Shown here one piece after another: positions 22,701-33,946 of a stretch of 64,000 nt of DNA (positions within the stretch are counted from its first letter, which is position 1; the number at the start of each line of letters is the position of its first letter). The notes under the pieces were generated by a model, which saw only the letters and a program-made list of their open reading frames with translations, had not been told where the DNA came from and searched no databases. Position numbers and translations under genes: made by a program. Source of the DNA: Cordia subcordata (taxonomy: Eukaryota; Streptophyta; Magnoliopsida; Boraginales; Cordiaceae); assembly GCA_028554755.1 (NCBI GenBank), contig JAPTOF010000001.1, positions 4,384,501 through 4,448,500 of the forward strand, given 5' to 3'.

Positions 22701-25700
22701 ATCAACTTTTAAGTTGCCTTGCAGCGGGAAAACTATTGAACTTGATGATGTCACTTTCCATCAATGTGTGAATTTGACGAGATTTAACTCAGAAAAGACA
22801 GTTAGCTTTGTTCCTCCAGATGGTGAATTTGAATTGATGAAGTAAGCTTGCAATCTTCTTATATCTGCTTAGATTCTTGAATTTAATCTATTCCAGCTTC
22901 AAGACTGTCTATCCCAAGATCTTTCAACATGTGGTTCCCATGATCAATGCACATCCTTCATTTTTGTCACATGTTTAACTTCAGTTGCAACCCATTATTT
23001 CATTGTACACTTGACAACATGAAATAGTAAAAGAGTGTAATTCTTGCTCATTTCTCTTCTCATTAGTAGCTAGTGCACCATGCATTCCATTTTATATAGA
23101 CGTGGGTGCTTGGGAATGAACGTGATATATACATTGATGGCATTGTAGAGAAATTGCCTCTGGGCAACTTTTCTTCGTTTATAGCTTGCAGTATGTTGAT
23201 ATCTCTTTATCTTATTTTTTCACATTCTTGTTGTATGGGGAGAAGTTTAATTTCAGCTATTGCTGCAGAATTTGGAAGTCATATTCTTAATTTGATCATG
23301 CAAAGCGAATAGCATATGTTTTATGAGAGAAGGCATCTGCTAAATTTCTGTGTTGGTTTAATCTTTCTTGGACTGGTAAGATTCTCTGTCTCATATGAGT
23401 GTTTGCTCCAGATATCGTATCACTGAGGGTGTAAATCTTCCATTTCGAGTTTTACCAACTATCAAGGAACTTGGCCGTACACGAATGGAAGTGAATGTTA
23501 AGGTTTGTCATCTTGTATATACATCTATATTTTATCTTTTCTTAACTTTCTTGACGTCTACATGATGTCTATGTAACTTCTATCATGATCGTGTATTTCA
23601 TACCAATTTTCAGGTTAAGAGTGTATTTGGGGCCAAAATGTTTGCACTTGGAGTTGTGGTTAAGATCCCAGTGCCTAAACAGACTGCAAAAACAAGTTTG
23701 CAGGTTACCTCAGGTCGTGCAAAATACAATGCAGCTACTGACTGTTTGGTCTGGAAGTAAGTGTTCAACTCTGTTAGTTTGTGATTCTCTCATGTCATAT
23801 GAATTGGTTGTATCAGTTTCTTGGTCTGTTACCATTTTCCTTATGTATTGATATATATAATCTTGTGTTTGTATTGTGTCTCAATAAAAGATGTCACAAT
23901 GGAGTCTGGACTGTAATAGAACATTGATTGTCAATCTTACTGACCAAAAAACAAACCATTGACTTGGGAGTTGGGATTGCTTGCTTATCTTATGCTGGTT
24001 GCTTGCAAAGAATGTTGTAAGAGCACAAGGAGTATGGTTTTGAAGTTGTCTTGAGATATCAGGTGCTACTGGGAAACTAATGACAAACAGTTCTTGACGT
24101 GCAGTTACTCTTGGACATTGCTGTTTATGAGGCTTTCCCTCTTTTGTTTTCTTCAAATTTCTTTATGCGTTACCTTAGATCGTTCAATTTCATTCTTGAG
24201 AAGATACATGATTCATCGATGATTCTCAGCAAAACACTGTAGCTGGAATCTATCATCTATTTTGTGCTTTGCAAGAATGGATAGATGCTAGAAGTTCTAT
24301 AGCAACTTATGTATTGTTTTGCTTGAGGATCATTTTTTAATCTTTTTTTGGATTGGTAAACACATTTTTCCAAAAAAAGTTAGTATATATGTTATATATC
24401 CATACCATGTATGTCATGTAATGTGTGAGAATTGAGATACCCTACATCACATCTCGAGCTTGAAAATCATATATGTTTCTTTTGGGACCAAGGGTCTTCT
24501 TAGTTCAAATCAACTGAATGCAAAAGAATGATACTGAGGAATCATGACCAACACTCCCCTGGCCCCCCACCCCACGCCACCCAACAAAAACCCACACAGA
24601 GAGAAAAGGTAAAAGCAGGAAGGGAACAAGGGATAAGATGGATATGATCACTACAACTCCGAAAACAAGAGAAAGAAGGAAGAAAAGAGATCACTTATGA
24701 AGTTTAATTGGTTCTTATCTTTTGTCATATTGATGCTTGCTCCTGATTTTCTATAGTTTAGATAAATAAAGTTAATAGGATCGAGATGAAGTTATATGAA
24801 AATATTTTGAAAGAATAATCATGATTTTGCAACTCCAATCATGTCGATCACTTGTTCATGAAATCTCACCATTGAAGTTTACCCCTATATATTATTCATA
24901 TGTGAAGATTTTGTGATGTGCTAAGGTATGTTTCTTATTTTAGAAGTCACAGAGGATGTACTTTTAGAGGTATCCTTGTTTGTGATGTAGTTGCTTTCTC
25001 AGAGTTTATTTTTTTCTTTTACCCTGCTTCCTATATAATTATATGAATAATTTTTTGCACATTATTTGGACTGTGCAGGATACGAAAATTTCCTGGCCAA
25101 ACTGAGCCAACATTGAGTGCTGAGGTAGAACTGATTTCCACAATGGGAGAAAAGAAGTCTTGGAATCGACCCCCTATCCAAATGGAATTTCAGGTCTTTA
25201 ACTAGTCCTTTTTCCTTTTGATGGTTTTATCTGATGTTCTTCTGGAATTGGCATGGTGGCATAGTTTCTGCTGTTGTGGAGAGAACAAGCTAGGGATGAG
25301 AGTGGGTATACAGGAAGATAAATATATGTATATACTAGTCAGAGTGTCTTCTGTGTAAATGCATGTATTTACTAGTTGTCAGAGTGGCTTCTATGTAAAT
25401 GCAAGTCTTGTCATATTTATTCAAAATTGTTATAGTAACAGCAGTCATTTAATACAATGTTTATGACTGGTACCAGGTTCTTGCTCCTGGTTTAGGATAG
25501 AAGTTCTATAAAATGTATCTCAGTGATGAACTGATAGCCTGGAAACTATGAATGGCTAGTTACTTTCTGAATCTATGTATTATTTATTTAGCACCATTTC
25601 CTATGCAGTATAATGAATGACATCTATTCCATTCCTGCAGGTGCCCATGTTTACAGCTTCTGGATTGCGTGTTCGTTTTCTCAAGGTATGCATAATCGCC

Positions 25701-25842
25701 GACTATTTAAAGAAAGTTGGGTTTTACGCAGAACTGCAGCTTGATGTATGAATTTCTGCAGGTATGGGAGAAGAGCGGATACAACACAGTGGAATGGGTT
25801 CGCTATATCACCAAAGCTGGTTCATACGAGATTAGATGCTAG
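19701..25842 (+). CDS. AP2M: AP-2 complex subunit mu, 13 coding exons
   Basis: Coding exons: 19701-19783, 20706-20883, 21426-21516, 21874-21968, 22114-22203, 22287-22335, 22411-22549, 22725-22841, 23412-23502, 23614-23756, 25079-25193, 25641-25685 and 25762-25842. All have GT..AG introns and consistent phases. The product is 438 residues, the length I recall for Arabidopsis AP2M, and is nearly identical to that protein throughout. Residues 1 to about 140 form the longin-like N-terminal domain ([21 protein letters not shown]). The rest, from about residue 170, is the mu homology domain ending in YEIRC. AP2M is the medium chain of the heterotetrameric AP-2 adaptor at the plasma membrane. It binds YxxPhi sorting signals of cargo and drives clathrin-mediated endocytosis. 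Intron 10 (23757-25078) is the longest at 1.3 kb. Intron 1 contains a SINE. Two G-boxes and a TGGGCC element precede the gene. Confidence 0.98.
20031..20172 (+). mobile_element. Au-like SINE in AP2M intron 1
   Basis: The segment opens with GGGGAGCCTTG and continues with a B-box-like TTCACGGTTCTGAG. It then has AAGATTGCCTACGGTAATAGACCC and ends CTGAATGCCCTTTG. This order matches the plant Au-SINE family as I remember it (GGGAGCCTTGG at the head, GTTCGAGCC B-box, TAAGGCTGCGTACAATAGACCC, TGCCCTTT at the tail). The copy is old and diverged: its A box is degraded. It shares the orientation of the host gene. Confidence 0.6.
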
Positions 25843-26408
25843 GGTCGCAGGATTTCTTGCTGCCAATTAAAACATTCCAGAAGTTTGAAGGGGGGGGGAT
25901 AAACGCATAATGCCTGCATAGCTGGTTTGTAGAGAACGTATGTTACATTCAACAATCTATATCCTCTCAAAATTGATGCGCTGTTCCTTCTGCGTCTTTG
26001 ATTCTTAAGGTGTAGTTTGTTTCTTGTAGGATTCGTAATTAGAAATACACAACATTTTGAATTTAGCTTGATGTTCGTCTTGTAAAGCCTAGTCCTTCAC
26101 TAAGTGCGATTACTTCTACTCATATCCATTCATTTTGTCATTTTCGTATACGCTTTGACGGTTAAAGAGTGTGTTGTTAATTAATTGAATTTGTTTGCGA
26201 GTGCGGAAACAAGTTTTCTGGTGGGTACGGCCCTGGATCTGAATCAACTTTTACCAGTTGAGAGTTATCTTCTAACTTTAGATTCTTTGTTATAGTTGTT
26301 TCCTCTGCAAATCTTGTGTGCAGTCATTTGAGCATACCATATTTCTACCCCGCTAAATATTTTGGGATCAATAATAAGCAAAAGTGTTTAGATTGTTGTC
26401 CCTTTATG

Positions 26409-26447
<39 letters not shown>

Positions 26448-27687
26448 AGTAATTTCTTTTCTCGAACCTTGTGCATATCTAGAGTTTCGTATATACATGC
26501 ATCATATGTGATGAGGGGGTGAAAAAAAGAAGAGAGGAAGAAAATTGCTTATAATCGGCATCTTTGAGAAAATGCATGGGGATTGTCCTTATTGAAGGTA
26601 ACATAGCTACAATTTCCAATAAGTTTTTTTTTTTGTTTCATGCGTAACTCTAGGGGGAAAAAAAGGGAAAGTAAATGAACTAGGTCGATACAGATAGTGT
26701 GAACTACATTATTAGTTTGTCTGCTGGTAACAAGAGAATCCTCACGGCGCTCGCCATTAGTCAAAAAAGGTGAAGCTAGTACAAGTCGGGCTATTCGAGT
26801 GTGAAGACTGCAAATCTTGAAAGCTTGGTGGGGAAAAAATCTTGCCGCAACTCTAGCAAATCTTGTTCTTTCTCCGTCTCTTTCAACTATTGTTAAAACT
26901 TAAAAGGCAGTTCCATATACAAAGTTCCTGTAACATATAAATTGAAATATTACTAAGAAAAATCAGCCCCAAATTTATGAACAAAAGAGAATATAACATT
27001 CAAGTCAGTGCAAGAATAGTAACAACCACCCATGGAAAGGCTAAACCATAGTTGTAACTCAAACGAAGTCAATCATTTCTCCACATGCAAAAAAAGTGTT
27101 ATGGAGAATATCAATGGAATAGTTCTCCAGAGTGAAACGATATTAGCACTCTTTTTCATTTTTATCATGGCTAAACAATTATTTTCTCCCCGATATTATA
27201 GAATTTCAGGTGAATATAATTTAATTCAATTTAATTTTAGAGCTATTTCAATTTAATCAAATCAATTGGCATTCGCGAGGACTAAACAACTTTAAATCAC
27301 TGACTATTCTAGTTATGTTGCTTAACATCGTATTTTTGCCATCCTCGTTAGGAGACAATCTAGAATTATATTTCAGTTTAGGCATTAACATATTTAATCA
27401 GAAACAATTTATTATTTCCCACTGAAATTATGGAATGTTTCTTTTCTTTGCGGGGTTTTAAAAATGTTCATATACGCACACAATATATATTTTATATAAT
27501 ATATATATATATATATATAAATGTATATGTCTACATATATAAGAAAAATTAAACCCCATGAGAGGAACAATGCTTCTGACACGAATTTCCAATTATCCAC
27601 GTGTTAAAGTTTTGTCACGATCTCTAAAATCCTGAGATCAGAGTTAGATTCAAACTACACCAAAACCCAAGTTCGTATATATCGTAC

Positions 27688-27738
<51 letters not shown>

Positions 27739-27993
27739 TTATTATATATACGTGTGTACATATATGTACACAAATTACAGAGTCCAAAAGAAATAGATAT
27801 AAAACCCTAATTTTCTAAACCCCCCACCCTGCAATTGTCTCTGTAGCGTTTCGACTCTGCTTTTATTTTCTAGATTTTCTCTAGTACAAACTGCACTACA
27901 CAAAGTACAACAAAGAAAAGCATCAAATCACATTTATACATATTAATCCCTCTTCCCCTCCTCCCCTCTTCTATAGATTCCTTTCCTTTCCCG
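25843..27993. other. AP2M 3' UTR and AHL upstream region
   Basis: The AP2M 3' UTR probably extends about 250 bp past the stop. AT microsatellites lie at 26412-26445 and 27692-27731, the second about 260 bp before the AHL start. The 200 bp before that start are pyrimidine-rich leader (CTTCCCCTCCTCCCC). No further gene is supported. Confidence 0.6.
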
Positions 27994-30951
27994 ATGGATT
28001 CTCATTCTCCTCAACCACCCCACCACCACCACCACCAGCACCACCAGCACCACCACCATCAACAACATCACCACCACCACCATCAGCAGCAGCAGCATCA
28101 CCACCATCCTCAACATCAACATCAACATCAACCACCCCAACCCCAAATCATGGTGGGCACCAACAGCTCCTACCCCCCACCCCCCGCCAACACAGTCACT
28201 ACCAACGCCACTAGTGCTGCTCCTCCATCAATGCCCATGATGATGCCGCAGCAACACCATATACAAACTTCCTCCCTCAACCCCAACTCCAACATCGAGA
28301 GGTTTCCGTTTAGTTCCTTTGTGAATTCTTCGTCTTCCTCCGCCCCGGCCCCACAAACGATTGAATATTCCGATGGATCCCCTCGGGGAGGGTCCGGCTT
28401 CACCGCTGACCCGGCACGGAAGAAACGTGGCCGGCCCAGGAAATACTCCCCTGATGGTAACATTTCTTTGGCTCTTTCTCCTACACCTGTCACCCCCGTG
28501 GGAGGCCACGTGGACTATTCAGGCGGTGGTGGTGGGACCACCCCCTCGTCCGAGCCCACCGCGAAACGGCGAGGCAGGCCGCCTGGTTCGGGAAAGAAAC
28601 AGCTAGATGCTTTAGGTAATTTCTTTTTCTTTTTTTTAGAAAGAATATATTTTTACTGGTAATTGTTTTTCATTTTAATTGTATTTTGGATATTTTTTAT
28701 TGATTTCACAGGAGCTACCGGAGTTAAATTTACACCCCATGTGATCTTGGTGAAAGCTGGAAAGGTGAGAAATTCCTAGTATTAATTGTCGTTAATTTTT
28801 CAAAAATACTCTTGTAATTCTGTGGTGGAATTTTGTGACTAAATTGAATTCTGTATATTCGAGAAAATCATTTTGTTGAAAGTTCAATTCTTGGACACGT
28901 TTTTGTTATGGCATGGATATAGTACAGTCTCATTAATTGAACAGTGTAATGGTGAGAAAAAGATTTGCTCAATCTATGCGAGATTCGTTGTGACTTGTGG
29001 ATTTTCTAAATCGTTCACCAGGAAGAGTTGTAAAGATGCTGCTTTTGGGAAAATTTTGTTTGAGTTGCTAATTTGTCCTCTGAACAATATTAGTCATTGT
29101 TATATTAGCGAATGATGATACACAAGTAATTGACTAAGTTTGCTTGTCATTTGTGGGAGTGGAGATCTCAGCTAGTGCCTTATAGCTATGTAGGTTGGTT
29201 CTTATGTCATATATGGAAGTCTTTTGGGTGATCATGCTAAAGATTATTTCGTACATGGAGTAACTGATGTAGTAAATACCAGGAAATGACGACAACTGGG
29301 AAGAATCAGGACCCTGACTTTTCCTTGGTTGTATGCCTTTTTCCTGTGACTGACCAGTTGATAGCATTTTACCATGCATTTTGAGTTACAATTTTTCATG
29401 GTCACTAGCACTTGTGGAACACGAAGCATATGTGTGATGTATGGAGAGAAGGAGGAACATTGGTTTCCTGCAGTTGGTCTTGACTTAGCTTTTTAGGGGC
29501 TAGCGTCTAGTGGATTTATTGGGAAATTAAATGGCATAACTATGGTGGTTGTGAATTGTAGAAAATCCATTACTTGTTGTGATCAAAGTAATATAAGCTT
29601 CTGTCGCTATCTTCCATAGTTAATATATTTCCTTCCATTTTTTGGGTTAGCTGCTTACTCAAACATTCTGACATCTGGCATCCTTTTGCTCCTTAAACAT
29701 CAATATTGGCTTCCTATGTGACCTCTTGTTCGTCATATGTTTCTGTCTTAACTATTTCGTGCTTAATGTTTTTTTGGTTGATCTGGTTTTCAGGAATAGT
29801 TTTCTTTTGCTTGGTGTTCTTGAATGCAGGATATAGCTTCAAAAATAATGGATTTTGCACAGCAAGGGCCCCGCACAGTTTGCATCTTATCTGCGAATGG
29901 TGCCATATGCAATGTCACTCTTCGCCAACCAGCTATGTCTAGTGGCACAGTGACATATGAGGTTAGAATGCAATTCTATATGCATTGTATTCTGTTAATC
30001 TGCATCATACAAGTCAAAATCATGACCGGAAGATTGTCAAATGGGCAGTTTGCCTTTATACAAGACTGACTTCAATCATAGTTGCAAGTCATGCATTGAT
30101 GTTCAAGTTGCAAGACAGATCAAGAGCCCTTACCACATTATTTTCCTTGCATCTTCTGGTGTCTTGATGTTCAATTTGGCTCATTTGAGATTCTTTCTTT
30201 TCTCAACTTGGCTGCTTTAGTATCTCTGTAAAGGCCTTCTTTCCATTTGCAGGGCCGGTTTGAAATAATCTCTCTGTCAGGTTCCTTCCATCCACCAGAA
30301 AACAGTGGTAGCCGCCACAGAACAAGTGGTCTGAGTATTTCACTGGCAGGGTCAGATGGCCGAGTGTTGGGTGGTGGAGTTGCAGGAGCACTTATGGCGG
30401 CATCACCTGTACAGGTATCGTTATAGTATAGTATTTCTGTGCTCATTCCTCTGTGTATGCACTTGTATGGATGAGAGAGATTCACTTTGTACTTTTGAGT
30501 CCATCAATGTAAGAAAAGACTCTTGCTTATGATTTATTAGTCCATCAGCAGTGCAGTACTTAATTATTTGCACTAGACATCTCTATTCAGTCGATTTTTG
30601 GATGTTAAGAAAATTCTGTTCCTGAGGGGGTCCTTCATGACATGCTAACTGAATGTTTTCGTTCTACATTAGGTAATTGTGGGTAGCTTCATTGCGGATG
30701 GGAAAAAACCAAAGGGTGCACCACCACCTTCTTCAGCACCTGCCCCCAACATGTTAAATTTTGGTGCACCTATGACGGGGTCGAGTCCTCCCTCAGATGA
30801 TGCCTCTAGTGACTCATCTGATGAGAATGGTGATAGTCCTCTTAATCGGGGCTCGGGACCCTATGGTAATTCTAGCCAACCTATCCATAATGTACCAATG
30901 TACGCAAATATGGGCTGGCCAAACTCCACCATGAAGATGCATCCCAACTGA
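27994..30951 (+). CDS. AT-hook motif nuclear-localized protein, type II (two AT-hooks + PPC), 5 exons
   Basis: Coding exons 27994-28615, 28712-28764, 29830-29961, 30253-30414 and 30673-30951 give 415 residues. Residues 10-46 are a His/Gln tract with 24 histidines. AT-hook 1 is RGRPRKY (145-151) and AT-hook 2 is RGRPPGS (193-199) followed by GKKQ. The PPC/DUF296 domain spans about 209-335 and includes LRQP and GRFEIISLSGSF. A Ser/Pro/Asp-rich tail follows. This combination, and the intron-containing structure, define type II AHL proteins. These bind the minor groove of AT-rich DNA through the hooks and trimerise through PPC, acting in the nucleus as chromatin-linked regulators of growth and development. 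The start is the first ATG of a long exon after a pyrimidine-rich leader. Intron 2 (28765-29829) is the longest. I cannot assign a specific orthologue number. Confidence 0.96.
28020..28132 (+). repeat. CAC/CAT/CAG trinucleotide tract coding for a His/Gln run
   Basis: A coding low-complexity tract in exon 1 of the type II AHL gene. It encodes blocks of 5, 2, 4, 6 and 4 histidines separated by glutamines. Runs of CAC triplets make it prone to length change. The opposite strand is open in another frame only because of this composition. Confidence 0.9.
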
Positions 30952-33344
30952 AGACAGGTTTTCTTGAAGATTTTTAGCTTATTTTCTGCATCGAGGCTAA
31001 CAAGCACGGTACAGAGAAGCTTTTCTCACCATATGTAGACATGATCGTTTCCCTTGGTTGTTTTCCTCTTTAACATCCATTCTTTTAGGTTTTTTTTTTT
31101 TTGGTGGTATCTGGAGGAGTTTGTAATATGTAGCAGGCCAAGGCTCATTTATTTACCGGAGTCCATTTTCAGCATGTGGTTGGATTGAACGTGTTAGGGT
31201 TTTATGTTTGGATAAGAGATAATTTCGTTTTGTTAGGAGTTATTAGATGCAAAAGTCGTCTTCATCTCGGGGGAGTTGGGTTTTTACCAGAAGTAGTCTC
31301 TGGTATCTGGCTGATTGAATGTTTGCCAATGTGAGAACATCTCATCTCTCCTTGGTAAGTTTCTTAACATCATCCGACTTGCATTAGGCAGATTTATTGT
31401 TTCAGCGTGACAGGTATCTCTCTTTACTATGTTTGTTAGTATTGTATGACATGAAATTCCTCCCACCTGGGCCACTGGATCTGGGCTGTGACTGTTTTGT
31501 TGCCGGAAGGAGGACTTTCTTTCCCTTTTATAGTATATATTTTGCTGGAAAATCCCCAGCTGTGCTAGTTTAGGATTTATTTCTTTGACTCAATAACAAC
31601 AGTTTATGTTTTATGATTCACATAGCAAACATTGTCGAAATATTCCCGACATTAGAGTTGTTTGAAGCTTGGAAAAGAATATCAAAAAAAGGGAAAAGGG
31701 GTCTTTATGGAAAGATATGGACCATTGCCTTCACTTTGGCCATAGAAAAATAAGCCGTCTCTTGAGCTGTACTTATTGGTTGCAAAGTCACGTTTTGTAT
31801 TGATTGTGTGTTGAATTTATGAATGATCTAATAATAGCTAGAGATGTTTTGTGTGTTAATGCTAGTAATGTGGATATTAAGGATTTTATGTCAGACGATT
31901 AAATTTTCTTATATTATGATAAGCTACTTGAAGTCGTGTCATTACAATTTACATGTTGGTATGGCATGTAGTGGAGTTGTCTTCTTATGTGTTAGCGAGG
32001 ATTGTTGAATTTGGCGTGAGGAGACAAACAAAGGTCAAGGAAATAGAGAGACGGGGGCCAAGTATGGATCTTCAAGGGCGATTTTACCAAAGCTAACGTT
32101 GTTTGTTGACCGGCTTCATCACAATTTGCAATGCCATAACAACTTTATATGCCGACGTTAAACGAATATGGTTTGTCGCTATACACGCAAAAACCGCGTG
32201 TTCACTATCTCCACAGTTGACAGTGTCTCTTCACTCCCCCATTCCCATGTCACGTTTTGGATGACAGTGTCTCTTCACTCCCTCTGTCCCATGTCACGTT
32301 TTGGATTGTCTCGTAATGTTATGTTTAATTTTTTATTGTATTATAATATAATATAATATAATATTATTAAAAAATTTTAATAATTTATATAAGTTATTAA
32401 TATAATTATAATAGAATGAATGTGACCGCCTTCATCTACTTTTACTATGTAAAACGTACATCTTGTAACACATCCTGTCGACAAAATCTGAGCTATGTAA
32501 ATATTGAATGCGTTAAACTTATACACCAGCCTATGACATAATCCAGTAGCAAACATCGAATTGATTATGATTGTTTTAAGTTCAAGACACCCTCATCATA
32601 ACGAAGGCATTGCTGCAGCGAGAGCTTACAAGTTGACAATGCAATGAACCAAATCTCCCCGTGCACCCTTAAATGATACGTGTTTGTTTGGTAGACCAAT
32701 CTCAAATCCTAAGCTAAACCCCACCAAAAAAAAAAAAATGAAAGAAAAGAAGAAAAGCTGAGCTAAATGATGGGACATTATTATCCATAAACTATAAACC
32801 TATCACAATCTATTTATTAGAAATAATGTATAGAAATTTAATGCTGATAAATTATTTAGTTATAAATACAACATTAATTACTGTTAAGATTTTTTTTTTT
32901 TGGGGGTAAAACTATAATCTTGCAAAAAACTTAAACCCATCATGCTATAGCAATTACTTGCTCTCGAGATTTGTTAGTTTGCGGTTAGGTTGTGCTACAG
33001 CATATCAGTGATCAAGAATCGTCATTTAAATTTTTTTTATTTAAAAGAGAAAAGAAAAGAAAAAAAATCATACGCTCCCACGAACCACCTTGGCCTACCA
33101 TATATGCATGTTGGAGTCACATTCACTCGCAACCACCAGAGGGATGAGATTCCCACTTCAATGGGTCCAACGGCTCTCAATACATGGCCAGCAACACATA
33201 TAAAGAAAACAGCACACCCATTTATTTATTAACATCCCTCTTATTATGTACCCACATACACAACTTCATTAGCCGTTAGCTGGCCTATTCGATCCCAACC
33301 GAGTCAATAAAATACACGTAAATTCAGACACGTTTGCTTCAAGT
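30952..33344. other. AHL 3' UTR and intergenic region
   Basis: The AHL 3' UTR appears to run several hundred bases past the stop. At 32219-32306 a unit of about 45 bp (GACAGTGTCTCTTCACTCCC ... CATGTCACGTTTTGGAT) occurs twice in tandem. A (TATAA)n tract lies at 32338-32366. No gene is supported. Confidence 0.6.
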
Positions 33345-33354
33345 TATATATATA
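33345..33354 (+). promoter_or_regulatory. TATA box of the SAUR-like gene
   Basis: TATATATATA ends 108 bp before the start codon, a normal distance for a plant TATA box plus a leader of about 80 nt. A second TATA-like motif (CATATAAAG near 33196) lies further upstream. Confidence 0.5.
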
Positions 33355-33462
33355 CATACATGATACATTGCTAAACCTTACACCAACTCAACAATTGTGG
33401 CATCACCAACTGATCACTACACTACCATTCTGAAATTTCTTGTGTAAATCGAGAATCTGCAA

Positions 33463-33828
33463 ATGGATTGCATAGTGTTGCCGGTTTCAATGCTGAAGAG
33501 GTGTTGCTCGGCGGCGCCGCGGCTCGGCTACAGGCCATTAATGGAGGATGGTTTTGACGGTGCGATCACAGTTGTTGTTGGCAAGGAGAAAAGGGAGTTT
33601 CAGGTTGATCCTCTAGTCTTGGAGCAAAGCCCTTTCCGGGTGTTGATCGAAATGGTGAGGAAAGAAAACAAGGGAAGAGTTCATGTGAATGCTGCAAAAA
33701 GGGTGATCTTTGTTGATGTGGATGCCATCTTGTTTGAGCACCTGCTGTGGTTGATGCAAAATGATTGTTCTTCTTTGTTTCAGCTCAACCTTGGAGAAAT
33801 TATTGACTTCTACTCTCAAGAGAATTGA
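33463..33828 (+). CDS. SAUR-like auxin-responsive family protein
   Basis: A single-exon gene of 121 residues. The SAUR domain occupies about residues 30-118. It contains VVVGKEKREFQVDPLVLEQSPFRVLIE, split here as VVVGKEKREF and DPLVLEQSPFRVLIE, then IFVDVDAILFEHLLWLM and a C-terminal LNLGEIIDFYSQ. Intronless structure, size and the DPxVLExxPFRxLLE-type core are typical of small auxin-up RNA genes. The N-terminus has a Cys pair (KRCC) before the domain. SAUR proteins usually act in auxin-driven cell expansion, many by inhibiting PP2C.D phosphatases; this divergent clade is less studied. A TATA box (33345-33354) lies 109 bp before the ATG. I cannot assign a SAUR number. Confidence 0.92.
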   Translation: MDCIVLPVSMLKRCCSAAPRLGYRPLMEDGFDGAITVVVGKEKREFQVDPLVLEQSPFRVLIEMVRKENKGRVHVNAAKRVIFVDVDAILFEHLLWLMQNDCSSLFQLNLGEIIDFYSQEN

Positions 33829-33913
33829 TCAGATTTTAACTCCACAAGTATTATATGTATAACAGTGAGATTGTTTTTGGTTATCTTATCTTTGTATAAA
33901 ATCAGTCACAGAT

Positions 33914-33946
<33 letters not shown>

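Noticed and set aside
27943..28493. Long open frames opposite the type II AHL exon 1
   Set aside because: They arise from the CAC/CAT/CAG repeat and Pro/Gly-rich coding sequence on the plus strand; no ATG context or family similarity.
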